From Megascapheus bottae (lineage: Eukaryota; Chordata; Mammalia; Rodentia; Geomyidae), in NCBI GenBank assembly GCA_024803745.1, contig JANJXV010000016.1:42368501-42432500 (forward strand): a stretch of 64,000 nt of DNA, read 5' to 3'. Every line of letters starts with the position of its first letter. Position 1 is the first letter of the stretch. Of the stretch, positions 23,377-35,727 are shown piece by piece. Both the position numbers and the translations under genes were made by a program. The notes beneath the pieces are model-generated. The model had not been told where the DNA came from and searched no databases. It saw only the letters and a list, made by a program, of their open reading frames with translations.

Positions 23377-25712
23377 CCATACTCTAGGACTTCCTTGGTA
23401 AATCTGCACACTTGTTTCTTCACCAGACAAACCTGAAATACAGAAACCTAGCCGAAATGTGATTGCCAATACTGAAGTAAGCATTAGAGCTCCAGGACAG
23501 CAAGCCGTAGGGACAGGAGGCATGGCGGGGTGGGAGATACGTGCAGGTTCCTTGTCTCTGCGCTGCAGCCATTTCAGGCACAGCTCACAGCTCTCTATCA
23601 GTTACCCAAGAAACACCACCATGGCGTCAGCATCCACAGGCCATGTTTCACCTTGGCAGTGTTGCCATTTACACCTGGGAGATACTCCACTGTCGTGACC
23701 TGACCTGTCTTATGCACGAGGTAAAATGGTTAGCAAAATTCTGAGCCTCTTTCCCCATAAGTAGACGCTACTCTGACTCAGTTGTGACATCCAGCAGTTT
23801 CTCCACGCTCTGACCAATACCAGGGACTGGCCACACTGACTACCCACTGCTTTCGGCAACAGCAGTGACATGTCCTTGTCCTGCCTGCTTTTCCCCACGT
23901 ATCTCATTTCTGCCCAGAGAACTGGTCTTCATGCCCCCGTCAGCCCGCAGGCTAGGATACTTGCCAGTGCATTCTGGTTTTCAAGACTCCGCCTTGCTGG
24001 TCTCCGTTACAAGCTTGCCTGACTGTCAGTAACTTAGTTCTTCACTGGGGAGGAGCCTAAAGAATGCGTGAGTGCAGAGCTCCATTTACAGAACTGAGGT
24101 TTCATCTTCATTCACCAAACCACCTTAGGGAGCTGTGTCCTGCTGCACACGTGGCCTCTGGAAGAGACCTGCTCGTTGTGAATCCCCACACCACACTCCA
24201 TGCTGATGGGAGTGTAGAGGAGCTCTCCCAGCAGGGTGTGGGCACAATTAACAGGATGTGCCCATTGTGATACCTGGGAGAGTTCAAGTTGTGACCATTC
24301 CCTGTTGTTTTCCCCTAGGTCTCAGCTTGATCTTTCATCCCGGCTTGACCTTGTGAAGAGTCCCAGCTGAGACACAATCTTGCTCCAGGGGAGGCTGAGA
24401 TCACCAAGGACAGAACTCCATGCTGGGCTCGCACGCCCACTCTGGGCAGCTTTGCAAGGACAGAAGCATTTGCTTCCTCTCCCTTCTGAAGTCTCAGAGA
24501 CGGTGCTAATGTTATTTTCCATTTCTGCTCCTCTTAGTCTCCCTTTCATACACCTCATATCTGAATCATGCTTTATGGCTCTGAAAGCATTCTCAATTGG
24601 ATTCAAAATCCCAGTAACCCAGGAGAGTCAAATGCATTCAGTATTAATGCAAAGGGGAAAAGACTATTAAGACCTGTGATGAAGCCCCTAATGTCAGACA
24701 ATGAAAGTAAGGACACATCCCAGGTTTGCTGCGTGTGCCTCACTTGGCAGCTAGCCTCTGCACTGTTCCGTCAGTCTGTCCTCCCAAACCATTGCCGAGG
24801 AGCTGGTGGAAGCATGCGTGGTTCTATATGAATGCATACGTGTTGTCTATCATCTACTTAGACTTGGACTCCACTTCCTCAATTGTTTTGCAGAATGTTC
24901 CATTTTTAAGCTGTATTCTGCTCAGGAAACAGCTCATTTTCTTCTTTATTCTGGATTTATTCTATCATTTACCCGCTTTCTACTGCCTGCACTTCTATTA
25001 TTTCTTCTTTTGGAATTCCTTTATCTTTTTTATGTCTTGGGTAAACCTTCCATCTTCTTTACGAGTTCAACCCTCTCTCCTTAGTCTAGAGCAGAGGATA
25101 GGTTTTATATCTCAACTCCTTGTGCCTGAGTTCTTTTTCTCCAGTCACTTTACATAGGGCAAACCTGATAAAGGGTGTGGTCACGTGGTTGATACTTTCC
25201 CATCTAGAAGATGCCTAGAACAGGATACGCATTCTGCAATTCTTCCTGGATGAGCACTGGATCTCTGTACAGCACAGACACACTGAATCCATGCAAAGGA
25301 AAGCTATTTCCAATCCATTGGGCTTCTGATCTATCTAAAAATCCCTCCAGGCACCATCAGCTTGTGTTGAATATTCCTTTCTCATCATGCTCCTTCAAAT
25401 GAGGCATGGATTTGACCTTGAGTGTGGCTACTCAACACAAACCCACTGTCAGAAAGCTACTGTCCTGGCAGTAGTTTTTTCTTCAGCCAAGCCAGGAGTT
25501 ACATCATATATTCCAGACTGGGTGACTCATTCACACCTACTGTTTCTTGCTGTTGTAGTTTGTTTGCAAAGGTAAGAAGAAAGTGTTGCATTAGGACACC
25601 TAGATGTGTCCAAGGCACTCTTTGAGCCGAATACAAATGATCCTTCTTGAAGAACTGTGAAACAAATAGACTTAAAATCCTGGAAAAAGAATAGCCCCAA
25701 CATAAACATGTA
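23377..25712. other. Unique DNA, no gene assigned
   Basis: Overlapping frames of 60-143 codons occur on both strands. The 143-codon frame (24726-25157, plus) runs through a pyrimidine-rich stretch (24890-25085) and is Phe/Leu-rich for that reason. No family recognised. Confidence 0.5.
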
Positions 25713-25734
25713 TAGAGAGAGACAGAGAGAGAGA
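25713..25734 (+). repeat. (GA)n-rich microsatellite
   Basis: Short imperfect GA run, followed by an A/T alternating stretch to about 25778. Confidence 0.85.
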
Positions 25735-25778
25735 GGCACTCAAATATATGTGCATATATTTGTATATACATATACACA

Positions 25779-27284
25779 TTTTTTCCACAAAAATCTGCCC
25801 AAGTTTTACATATTATTTTCAGAAAACAATTGGGAATGACAGTGGCATTTAAAAACAGATATTAGTAGAATCTCAGTTTTCACTTATGGTCTTTGATATC
25901 AGTCTAAATATTTTGACTTCCAGATAGAATTCATCTTCTAATCACACACACTTCATTATTAAATACCAAAAGGACGTCCCCATTGATCAAGTTTACTTGT
26001 ATACCAAAGCCTTGATTCTGTTTGACCAGGAATTTGTAGAAATATTCTGCTTTTGACATTTAATTTTTATCCATCAAAAATATTCAGGGCTTAGATAGGT
26101 GTAGGGTAAGCATTGTTCTATTTAGGTGTAGTATAAAGCTATTTAGGTAATTTTTAGGACCCTGTAAAAAACCAAATTTTATGTTTTTCAAAAAACGTTT
26201 CAAATTGTGGAGCTTATTTCAGAGATACATTACTGAATCCTGTCTGATGCATTTTCCAGATCTTCTCCAAAACGAAACTCTATCTTCAGGTTGGAGAACA
26301 TGAAGAGTTCCTCGCTTTGACCTTTTTAGGTAGTTTATGGGAATACCAACTTCGAATATTTTGATAATTTCATCCTTCCCTCCTTGGTACCAGTATGAGA
26401 CCTTCAGAGTCAGCTCTCCTAGATGCATGGCTATGGCAGAAGCTAAGGGGAAGGGGAAGTCAAGCGGAACAGGGAGGGGAGCAGAAGGGAAGCTGAGGGA
26501 AGCCAGGAGGGGAGCGGAGGAAAGCCAGGACCACTGCAGCAGAGGGATTGATCCGGGCCCTCCTCTGGGGAAGCAGTTTAGATTGAAAGTGTTCTGGGGT
26601 CACCAGGGCTAATGAGCCTTATTTACAGGAAGTAATTTAAGAGCTGACTTAACTTCCACACCATGCAGAACTGCGCCTTGACCTACAAGAGTAATAAATA
26701 AGAGTTGTCTAGCTCAGTAATAGAAAGCGGGGTTGTAATGCATGTCCTGTGAACTCAGGGAGGCAGCTAGTACATGAGTGATCATTTCTCCCCCAGAGAG
26801 CAGGAGGAATATGAGCCAGAGAAACTGACTCAAATAGGAAAGTAGCATTCGCTAATGACTGAGGGCTGAAAGCAACGAGACTTCTCAACCAAGGCAGAGC
26901 TATGTAATCTCTGCTTTCTACACCAGAGCCATAAGTTAAAAGGGGAATCATATTTTAGCCATCTGAGTGGTCTCTCAAGCAAAGCCACCGGGAAGGTGGA
27001 AAAGTCAGATGACCGCGTGTGCACCTTATGTTTTAGACGTGTATTGAGTAGTGGTAGTCACTGCTCAGTGCGTTTCGAGGAAAGAGAATGAACTAATAAA
27101 GGGCACAGCAGAGATGACACCTCTGGGACTTATTGGCAGACATGATAAACATGCCAGTTTCCAGCTTCTCTGTGAACCGACTTCTCAGCCCCAGCAGAGC
27201 AGGGCACAAACTTCTTGTCATCTGAGTGACAGGTGCAATTAACCACAGGGCTTCCAAAAGCATGCTTAAATAGAAAGCAAGGAA
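25779..27284. other. Unique DNA with a purine-rich patch
   Basis: Between 26440 and 26535 the + strand is about 85% purine, with AGGGGA-type repeats. No gene recognised. Confidence 0.5.
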
Positions 27285-27348
27285 AATATATATGTATATA
27301 AGTATATATATACTTATATATATTTAAGTATATACATATATATATAAC
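27285..27348. repeat. AT-rich palindromic (TA)n tract
   Basis: About 64 bp of almost pure A/T, including the perfect palindrome AAGTATATATATACTT. Longer imperfect arms ('atatatatgtata' and 'tatacatatatatat') surround it. It could form a cruciform or hairpin. Confidence 0.85.
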
Positions 27349-29661
27349 TTTAGACTGAATGCAAACATCTTCAAATAATTTGATTCTTACCATGTAAGCT
27401 GATATTTTGAGTAGTGCACATGCTAAATTAGGAGAAACAAATCCTCACTTGTCTGATTAGTATGCTTTATTCACTGTAAATATCTCATGGCATTGTGGTA
27501 GAAGGGAGACTGATTGGTAGTGTCGTGGGATCAGCCAGCAAGAGGAGAGGAAAAGGAGATGATGATGGTGGTATTATAAATGTACCTCCTACATAAAGGA
27601 GCACAGCATAAGGAAGTCCAGTAAAAACTATGGGGGGAAAAAGGGAGGAATGAGGGCTATAAAGACAGAATAATACAGTGGTTGAATTTGATCAAATGAC
27701 ATGACATGTATGTATGTAAACACATACATATTACATTTCTGGTTCTAAAATCTCAGAAAAATTCTCAGTATTCAGCCATCCTTTTTCCCACACAGAAGAA
27801 AAAATCTCTCCTTTCCCTAACGCCCCTTCCCCTCCCCCACAGATCACCTGATAGGTAAGAGAATTTATCCTAATATGTTGTAATCGGTTTTCTTGTTTTT
27901 CCCCATGTCAGAATTTTCCCTGGTGCATACCATGTTACAGTGCTTCACAGATGAACCTGGTGTGAATTCACTGTACGACTTCATATGAGAACGTGTGCAT
28001 TGTTTGCAAAATGAAAGCAGCCTTCTTTATTTTCTTTAGTACTGTTTTCTTTCTGAATAGCATGGGCTTCTGTGCCCCTATTTCAAGCCATACCCTCAAG
28101 GGCATGGGATACTTACACCTCTACATACCTATGTACGGGCTTCAACTCTTGAGTTTTCACTCCAACTGAAGTTTTGAGTGCACAGCCACTCCCGTAGGGG
28201 GGCTTATAGTTTAAAATGAAGGGATTAAACCACTCCTTTTAAGCAATGACTAACGCTATAAACCTAAAAGAGCATGTAAGTGCCTCGTCTGTCATGGACA
28301 GGTGAAGGTAAGGCCTCCCACAGGATCCGTGTTTCTAAAAGTTTCCTGCAAAATCAATCACTCTATTAAATATAACTCTAGCTGCAACCCTTTGAGCACA
28401 CACTTTCTGCCATATTACTGATTTTCTATTCATATTTTGATTGATTTATCACCACCCCCAGTGTACCTCGACCCTCTGCCTTATAAAGGATAGTTCTATA
28501 AAAGTGCATCTCTCTGTGGCAATGAAATGTAACAAGTTCTCAATAAAATGCATTGATTGATGAGTATATCCACAATTACACAGAAAAAAAAAAGTCACCA
28601 ACAAAAAGTAAACCCCCGAATGTTGCATGCTAGAATTCCCAGAACAGCTCTGCAGTGCTGAGTTCAACCGACTGCTGAGCTGGCCCTCAGCGAGGAAATG
28701 GTCAGTCTCAGGGCGGAAGTGGTTCCTTGCCAGAGTGGAAGTGGCCATTCTCAGAGTGCAGGTATGCCTGCCTCTGCAGTCCAGCAGGCTCCACCTCTCA
28801 AGTGTCAGCTCCAAGGAGTATGTATTTAACTTCCAACCTGTTCCACGTATATGCAGCTATAGTGTATGCAGTTGCTTGCCATCCATGCTGAACGGTATAT
28901 GTAGGAAAGCACTTTAACTGATCTTCAGTTTTCAGGGTCCCTCTGCACATTTTACATGGGTTTGGGGGAGCAAATTGGAGAATGTCCACCCACAATGATT
29001 TTTGCAAAGTCCGTCTCATTAGTCTAGTCAGATGGAAGAATCTGCCAACAGCTTGGGGAACAGTTGTGGTGAACAGAGAAAGTGAGATTTGACTAGAAAG
29101 AGGTGTCAAAAGAGCCGAGAAATAACTGAAGCTTAGACTCAACCCAAGTGTTTAAAGAAGCAGATCCTTGTGTGTCTGGTCCTCTGTGAAGGGTGGACGC
29201 ATCCAGCAGCCATGCCCGCAAGACACTGATCTGGAAATGCACTTTACAACGTGCAGGGGAAGAGGAGCTAAGGAGAGAAATGGGAGACACCCAGAGAGGG
29301 GGTAACTGTTCAACAGGAAACGCATTCAATACCTCACTGATGTAACTGTCACCCCTCGGCCCATCACCTTTACAAGAATTTGAAGGCATATTGCTAGTGA
29401 AGGGAGAAGATATGAGGAACATCTTCAGTTACAGTAAGCACTGTTAACGCACGCCTGGGTACTGGTGCATTTTACCCAAGTCTTTGGCTCTGCGTTCTGA
29501 CTGCTATTTCAGTCTCATTTTCCTTGTTAAGTCATTACTGACTCCTGCCTAGTTTGTCAGGGATAAACAATAGGTAAGAACACTGCTATTATCCTGGAGA
29601 AACTGACACACATAGCAGAAAGGAAATGACTACAACCATCACTGTGAGGTTGAGTGTCATG
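27349..29661. other. Unique DNA, no gene assigned
   Basis: Contains frames up to 121 codons (28449-28814, minus) with no known family. The part 28640-28770 has loosely repeated 'cagagtggaagtgg' and 'cagggcggaagtgg' motifs. Nothing else recognised. Confidence 0.5.
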
Positions 29662-29900
29662 GTTTTTGAATATTTTTATTATCATTAAGTGGTTGTACAA
29701 GATGCCATTCAACGAAGCAGTTTGTGAATGCAATGTGTCTTGATAGGTGTGGTCCCTTTTATCATTCCCATCCACGTCCCTCACACCGCCTCGTGGTTAA
29801 CTACACAAGTTTTCTTTGCTGTTCTATGAAGCAGTTTACAGATGCAGTGTATCCTGACCTGTGTCAGGCCTTCAACCTCTTCAGTCTTCCTTGACCCAAT
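29662..29900 (-). mobile_element. Possible old L1 3' end, partly duplicated
   Basis: The complement of 29665-29710 reads like an L1 terminus: a 'catcttgtacaaccacttaa' block followed by an 'aataaaaata' tail. A second diverged copy of 'gaagcagtttgtgaatgcaa' follows 110 bp downstream as 'gaagcagtttacagatgcag' (29829). Divergence is high. Confidence 0.4.
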
Positions 29901-30310
29901 TCTTCCCTTACGTTTTTCAGTTTTGATTATTGTATTTTTATATTAAAAAACATTTCAATGCAGTGGTTCTGAAAATCTTACTATGAGAATCACACAATTC
30001 ATAAAATATGAATTTGTTGTGGTGTAATCAGGGTCTGCTAAATTGTTTAGAGAAATGTGAACTCTCAAAAAAACATTGACAACCTTCAGTGGAGCCATGG
30101 AAAGACTGCTACCCTTTTTCTCAAGATAGCCCATGATAAAGAAATACTTCGAGTGAAATGTCGTACAGGATGAGATGTTTAAGTGGAAAAATCATAGAAA
30201 GGGTTTCCTAAATTCATGCTGAGATCATTGGACGCCACATCAAAGAGACTCCTGCTTCATATTCCTTTCAAGGCATGGTTCACACACCTACTCCCATTTT
30301 ATTCCGAATG

Positions 30311-30389
30311 TGTACATTTTCACAGGTGTGTGCTTTCAAGATCAAGATATATGTACATTTACACAGGTGTGTGCTTTCAAGATATGTAA
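30311..30389 (+). repeat. 41-bp tandem duplication
   Basis: Two adjacent copies of a unit starting 'tgtacattttcacaggtgtg' begin at 30311 and 30352. They share 'cacaggtgtgtgctttcaag' exactly and differ at a few bases near the ends. Confidence 0.9.
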
Positions 30390-31378
30390 GATCAAGGTCA
30401 GTTTTGTACACCAGACAGGATTTCCCTAAATCTACTTATCCTCTATGGCCAACCAATTGTTTACTTTCCAGTGGCAGGGGTGGGGGGGCGGGGTGGGATA
30501 ATGGAACCGGCATCCACTTTCCTTTGGGGAAATGTAATAAAAGAGACTCTGTAGAAGGGATTTTTGCATCTCATTATCAGGCATTCCACTAAAGTAGTTC
30601 TTTCTAATGGCAAAAAGGAGGCTTTCTCCTGAGGGCATCTAAAGCTCTGTGCTGCTCATTAAAAGGGATGAACAGAGAGGTCTCACATCTTAACTCAAAG
30701 CCAACATTAGACAAGTCTTTAAAAGATCTATTAGAGCCCTCTTTGTTACCAGAGCTACCTCCTGTCTGTAAGTTCCTCCTCTGGGGGCGCAGGGACCCCT
30801 CCCAAGCAAGCACATTCACGGTACATTCCTGCACATAAACATGACCTTGACACTGTGCTGCTCAGATGTTAGCCAGGCGGGAGCCCAGACAAGCTGGAGC
30901 TGGGAGACTGAGCTCAGTCCATTTCTAAAAGAAGCAAATCCATGAAAAGAAATAATAGAGTACTTGACTGGGGCTCAGGAACACAAATTCTGAGAGCTGC
31001 AAAGAAAAAAAAATGGACAAAAGGCTTTGGAGTTAAGCAAAGTCTAATCTTGCCTGGCTGTGATAAGAACAAGGTGCTGGGAAGACAGGTGAGTGAGGCC
31101 AAACGCTGTGCCACAGCAAAAGGGTGCTTTTCCTTTTCAGGCCCCTCGATGAGATTTTTCTTAATAAAGGGGAAAAAGCAATACTGCACTGTCAGAGTCA
31201 TCCGAGGGCAGGTAATCGGGTTCAGTGTCACCCTTGTGGACTGGTCTTCAGCTTTTTTCCTTGTCATTTGGAAAGCAAGCCAGGCCCGTGGAGACAAAGC
31301 ACTGAAGACAGCACAGTTCATGTATGGAACACTGATTCTGCCCCCCATTCCAAGCCATGAGTTGTAGCAACACCCCCA
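30390..31378. other. Unique DNA with overlapping frames, no gene assigned
   Basis: Frames of 141 codons (30942-31367, plus) and 168 codons (30914-31420, minus) overlap. A splice-acceptor-like 'tgcttttccttttcag' ends at 31140, and a donor-like 'gggcaggtaatcgg' lies near 31211. No domain is convincing. Confidence 0.4.
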
Positions 31379-31422
31379 ACACACACACACACACACACAC
31401 AGACACACACACACACACACAC
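31379..31422 (+). repeat. (CA)n microsatellite
   Basis: About 21 units with one interruption (AG at 31401-31402). Confidence 0.95.
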
Positions 31423-33139
31423 CTGTTCACAACCTGGCCGCTCAACAGTCAGATTTTAGAGATGGTCAAGGCACAGCGTCCACGCCCAGGGAGCTAATCA
31501 GAGCGGAAGCAGGCTTGCTCGTCCACACCAAACGCCTGTCCTTCAGGTGGTGTGCTATGGAGCTGCGTTTGGCCAGAGCTGCACTCTAAACACAGCCGAC
31601 TGCCCATCTTAACCTACACAACAACTAGATCTCTCCATGTGCCGTTTTCCTCATCTCAACATTCATATAACTGCCGGCTAACAATGAACGCCTTCGATGT
31701 GATTGATATATGTGATAATCAAAACAAAGTGAAACAAATTGAGTGCAGTCAGCATCCTGAGCCTCACAGAAGTGCGGGTGTTTAATGAGCTACTAGATAG
31801 GCTATGCTAGATTATTCTTGCAGGTAACAACCAATAGACCTAATTCCTAGGTTTGATTCTATGATGACATTTTTGTCCCTTGCATTTTGTTATATAAGTT
31901 AAAAAAAAACATTTAAAAATATTTTAAAGCCAGCCAACGACAGCAAGATAGCTCACTCCACGTGATTCCCCCGGTTCCTGCAAATGCCGTGATTTAAAAT
32001 CTTCTTTATGGCTTGAGTAATAGTCCAAGATCTTCATAAGATTAGACATGAAGTCAGGCTATCACAACACATACCAATGAAATATAGATCACAAGGGAAT
32101 ACTTTGCAAAATTAGATTCTAATAAGATAGAAAATTTCGAATAAATGGATACATTTCTAGTTGCATTTGGCCTACCAAAGTGGAATGAAGAGCATGAAAA
32201 ACCTCTTGGCTCAATCCTCAACAGAGCTGTAGTAAACAGCAACCAGACAGATGTGCTGCCGACGCCGACCAGATGTTTCAAGAACTAATAACAGCATTCC
32301 TCAAACTTTTCCATGTAATAGAGGTTCGGCTAATTTCTAACACCTGTACCTTTGACCCCATGGTTTCCTATGCTGTGAGGTTTCTGATATTTAAAATGTC
32401 TTGCCAGTTTGTCAGTATTCATTTCTGTACCCAGAAACCAGGAGACCTCCCCACCTGACCTGTGTTCCCTGGGAGACAACCCTCAGCAGAAGTCAGGAGG
32501 TGGGAGGCATTTATACCCCAGCTTTGATGAACCCAGGACAGAGTGGCAACAGTGACTGAGAACTGGGTGGTTTGGGTGCTTGTCTCAGTACTCAGTCTCC
32601 TGGGTGCTGTACACTGGCTGTGCTGGCATCCTGATTGGGTCAAGAGGCCAGTGGAAACAGCTGCTGTAAAAAAAACTTTTACTAATTTCAAGTCATCTTT
32701 GTAGTAAATGAATTTTTCAATTGCCTACCATAGACTCCATTTTCATTCTCATATACTAGCTGACTAAATGTATCGTTTTATTTTCTCTCTTCCAAGAATC
32801 TCCTCTAAATCCTCCCCCGGGGTTGCATTCTATTTCTCATGGACCACTACAAATAAATACATTGCAACATTGCAACATTCTCTGTTAGATTTTTTCAAAT
32901 CATAGAGAGCTCTTCTATGCACATTCCATATCATCATATTGTCAATCCAGAGTCGCAGGAAACGCTCCATGGTCACTTTTTACGCCATGAAGACGAAGTA
33001 AATAAGATCTGCCCAAGATGTAAGACGCAGTCTTTTCTCTCGTCTACCTTGGCCTCTGTTCTTTGTACGCTCCGTGCAATCTGGTCTTCTTCCCCCCTCT
33101 CCTGTGCTCCCCAGAGCCTCATGTTCTGGTAGCTTCCTC
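31423..33139. other. Unique DNA, nothing recognised
   Basis: No repeat family or gene seen. Frames are at most 90 codons. Confidence 0.5.
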
Positions 33140-33380
33140 TCTGGAGGGCTCTGCCTTCCCTGAGCTCGCTCTTATAATCCTGCGAAATTCATTAATGATT
33201 AAATCAAGATTTCTTCTATCTCTGATTAGTTAAATCCTTATTAGACTTCATTTGATTACTGTGTAGATTTTCAACATCACGCTTGGTCAAATTGCAAACT
33301 TCATTTTGGCTGTGCAGATTGCTTAATTAATACCATCAGCCTTCACTCTACCTAAACTCAGGCATGCATGCCTGAGGAGG
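33140..33380. promoter_or_regulatory. Candidate conserved noncoding block with a 20-bp palindrome
   Basis: The part 33180-33330 is dense in TAAT-type homeodomain core motifs (attaatgattaaatc, gattagttaaatc, cttaattaatacc). A perfect 20-bp palindrome centred on catgcatg follows at 33357-33376. Such TAAT-rich, repeat-free DNA is common in developmental enhancers. This is inference from texture only. Confidence 0.25.
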
Positions 33381-33699
33381 TGACGTGGGCGCTGCTCAGT
33401 CTGCCGCCCTGCCGCCCAGTGTGCAGCCATCACAGACAGGAGCTCCCTCCACCGAGGTGTTTGTCTCTGTCCCGAATCCTCTTACTGAGAGAAACATTGG
33501 AGCAGATTCTAACACACAGTACAGCAAGACTTGTGGTTGTATTTTCTTTTTAGATCCTACTGGCTGTCCTTGCACAGCATTTATAGATAAACTTGATCAT
33601 GTTTACTGATCTAAATAACCAGAGTGACAGAAATATTGACCATTAGACTTCAACAGAGGTCATTTTTGTATATTATTTTTTTAGAAAAGTAATAAATTT

Positions 33700-33960
33700 A
33701 CCAGGAAAGGAATGGAACTAGAACAAATCATGTTAAGCAAGACAAGCCAAGCTCAGAGAGACAAATGACACATGTTCTTTCTGATAGGTAGAAATTAAAT
33801 CTATAACACACTAGGATAAAATAAATTATACAATATACAACATGCATATATAGTGAGACTAAAAGAGGACACTCATAGGCACAATGCCTTAGTGCCTCTT
33901 AATTTTTATATAAAATGATATGTGTACTCAAGCAAACTCCTAAGATATGGAAATGAGACC
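33700..33960 (+). mobile_element. L1 fragment: ORF2 end and 3' UTR (older subfamily)
   Basis: The frame at about 33706-33790 reads GMELEQIMLSKTSQAQRDK, a stop, then HMFFLIGRN, the typical L1 ORF2 C-terminal end. AT-rich 3' UTR-like DNA follows. It is only a short 3' remnant and differs from the 8.8 kb subfamily. Confidence 0.75.
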
Positions 33961-34005
33961 TCTGACTTTCTTTTCAGTTTTTAGTTTTTGATGATTGTCT
34001 TCTTT

Positions 34006-34206
34006 TTGGGGGGCAGGGGAGGTCATGTGGCTTGAACTGGCCTGGGCATTGTCCCTGAGCACTTCTGCTCAAGGCTACCACCCTACCCTTGAGCCAAGCC
34101 CCACTTCCTGTTTTCTAGAAGTTAATTGGAGATAAGAGTCTCAGGTCCTTTTGTGCCCGGGCTGGCTTTGAACCTTGATCCTCAGATCTCAGCCTCCTGA
34201 ATAACT
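34006..34206 (-). mobile_element. 7SL/B1-like + Geo composite SINE
   Basis: The + strand reads the right monomer ('cctgggcattgtccctgagc', 'gctcaaggctaccaccctac'), then 'agttaattggagataagagt', then the 7SL part ('cctcagatctcagcctcctg'). Flanks 'gattgtcttcttt' (33993) and 'gattctgtcttcttt' (34207) look like a target duplication with a 2-base indel. Confidence 0.82.
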
Positions 34207-34304
34207 GATTCTGTCTTCTTTACTTTGTGTATGGTGTAGTTATATGGATATCACTGGAATAGTTGGGGAGAGCTACAGAAGAGTAGAGGAAAGGGACAGA
34301 AAAG

Positions 34305-34511
34305 GCTGGGCCAGGAGTTTGGCTTAGTTGTAGAGAGCTTGCCTAGCATGCACGAAGACCAAGATTTGATACCTCGGTACCACATTCATTGAAAAAGCCG
34401 GAAGTGGTTCTGTGGCTCAAGTGGTAGAGCTCTAGACTTGAGAAAGTCCAAGGATAGTGCTCCGGCTCTGAGTTCAAGTCCCAGGACTGACCACCACCAA
34501 CAACAACAAAA
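34305..34511 (+). mobile_element. IDL-Geo-type dimeric SINE
   Basis: It begins 'gctgggccaggagtttggct' with an A-box-like block, then 'gaagaccaagatttgatacc' (degraded B box) and the linker 'gaaaaagccggaagtggttc'. The right monomer follows, ending 'caagtcccaggactg', with a CCA/CAA-rich tail. A short 'aggaaag' flanks both ends. Confidence 0.88.
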
Positions 34512-34590
34512 AGGAAAGTTTAAAAAAGTGCAGCAGCATCCAGTGGAACTCACTGGACACTGACGAGTGTGAACTATACAACTCGTGGGC

Positions 34591-34655
34591 AAAGATAAGA
34601 GGGAGGGAGTGAGAGAGAGTGAGGGAGCAGAAGATGAGAGTGAGGGACAGAAGAT
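34591..34655 (+). repeat. GA-rich low-complexity stretch
   Basis: Imperfect GAGAGTGAGGGA-type repeats directly downstream of the SINE. Confidence 0.7.
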
Positions 34656-34854
34656 GTTGTATGAAAATAAATGACTTATGGTATTGCAATCCCTCTGTAC
34701 GCCGCTGCTATAAATAGTCAAAATTATGTCCTAATACTAAGCATTTTATTTGTTCACAATTGTTCTAGTCTATAAATAATTCTATCTATACGTGCATACG
34801 TTATAATGCTTCCATAAATTATGATGTTTCGACATCTCAAAAAGTTGTATGGAA

Positions 34855-35107
34855 AGCTGGTCACTGGTCCCTCACACCTGTAACCCTAGCTACTCAAGAG
34901 GCTGAGATCTCAGGATCAGGGTTCAAAGCCATTCCAGGCAGTAATGTCTGTGAGACTCTTATCTTCAGTTAGCTAGCAAAAACCCCAGAAGTGGTGCTGT
35001 GGATCAAGTGGTAGCATGCTAGCCTAGAGGAAAAAATAATCCAGTGACAGTGCCCAGGACGGGAGTTCAAGCCCCAGGACCAGCAAAAACAAACAAACAA
35101 ACAAACA
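34855..35107 (+). mobile_element. 7SL/B1-like + Geo composite SINE, full length
   Basis: A nearly complete copy. It opens with 'ctcacacctgtaaccctagc' and 'tactcaagaggctgagatct' (the 7SL block), then 'agactcttatcttcagttag'. The right monomer ('gaagtggtgctgtggatcaa', 'gggagttcaagccccaggac') follows, and an (AAAC)n tail. It is useful as a reference for the broken copies nearby. Confidence 0.9.
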
Positions 35108-35727
35108 GTTCAATCCTAAAATGTCCTAATTTACATTTCTTTGAACACCCCAACAAAAGCCAAGGCCTGAGATTTCCCTTGGCTTGCCCTCTGACTGCCC
35201 AGAACCTGCGCTAGGATGTTGAGTGGCATGTGTTCTGCTCCTCTCCTCTGGGCCTGTGATTATGGGAAAGGACGTGTTTGCAGCTAGCCTCGCCTTTCTT
35301 CCTGTGGCTCAGACCTAGCATCCCAGCACGGACGCTCTTCCCATTGCCTGTGTTTGTTACTCTTCCATTAAAAGTGCATATCGAGGAACTGATGAGAAGC
35401 AGTGCAGCCTCTCAGTCATACTTTGAGGACTCCATGGTAGGAAGCGCTTAGCACACCTAGGCCGGGCAGGACCTCCCATGCCACAAGGACAAATGCAGAA
35501 CTCCCAGTCCCTCGTGCACATGGGACTGAGCAGCCTCTGCCCCACATCTGTCCCAAGAGGCAGCAGGCCTGGACTCTAGACCACTGTCCCGCGTGGTTTC
35601 CTTTGCATACATACAGTGACTATAGCGATTTCAGTTTAGAACTCATAAAGGCACTACCACGACATACAAATGCAATGATTCAGAGAAGGAGGCTCGGAAA
35701 ATCAGGTTTGTTTACGGCATTCTTTAA
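35108..35727. other. Unique DNA, nothing recognised
   Basis: Mixed composition with a few CpGs near 35320-35600. Short frames only. Confidence 0.5.

Noticed and set aside
24726..25157. 143-codon Phe/Leu-rich ORF as a membrane protein
   Set aside because: The hydrophobic look stems from a pyrimidine-rich stretch; no start context or homology.
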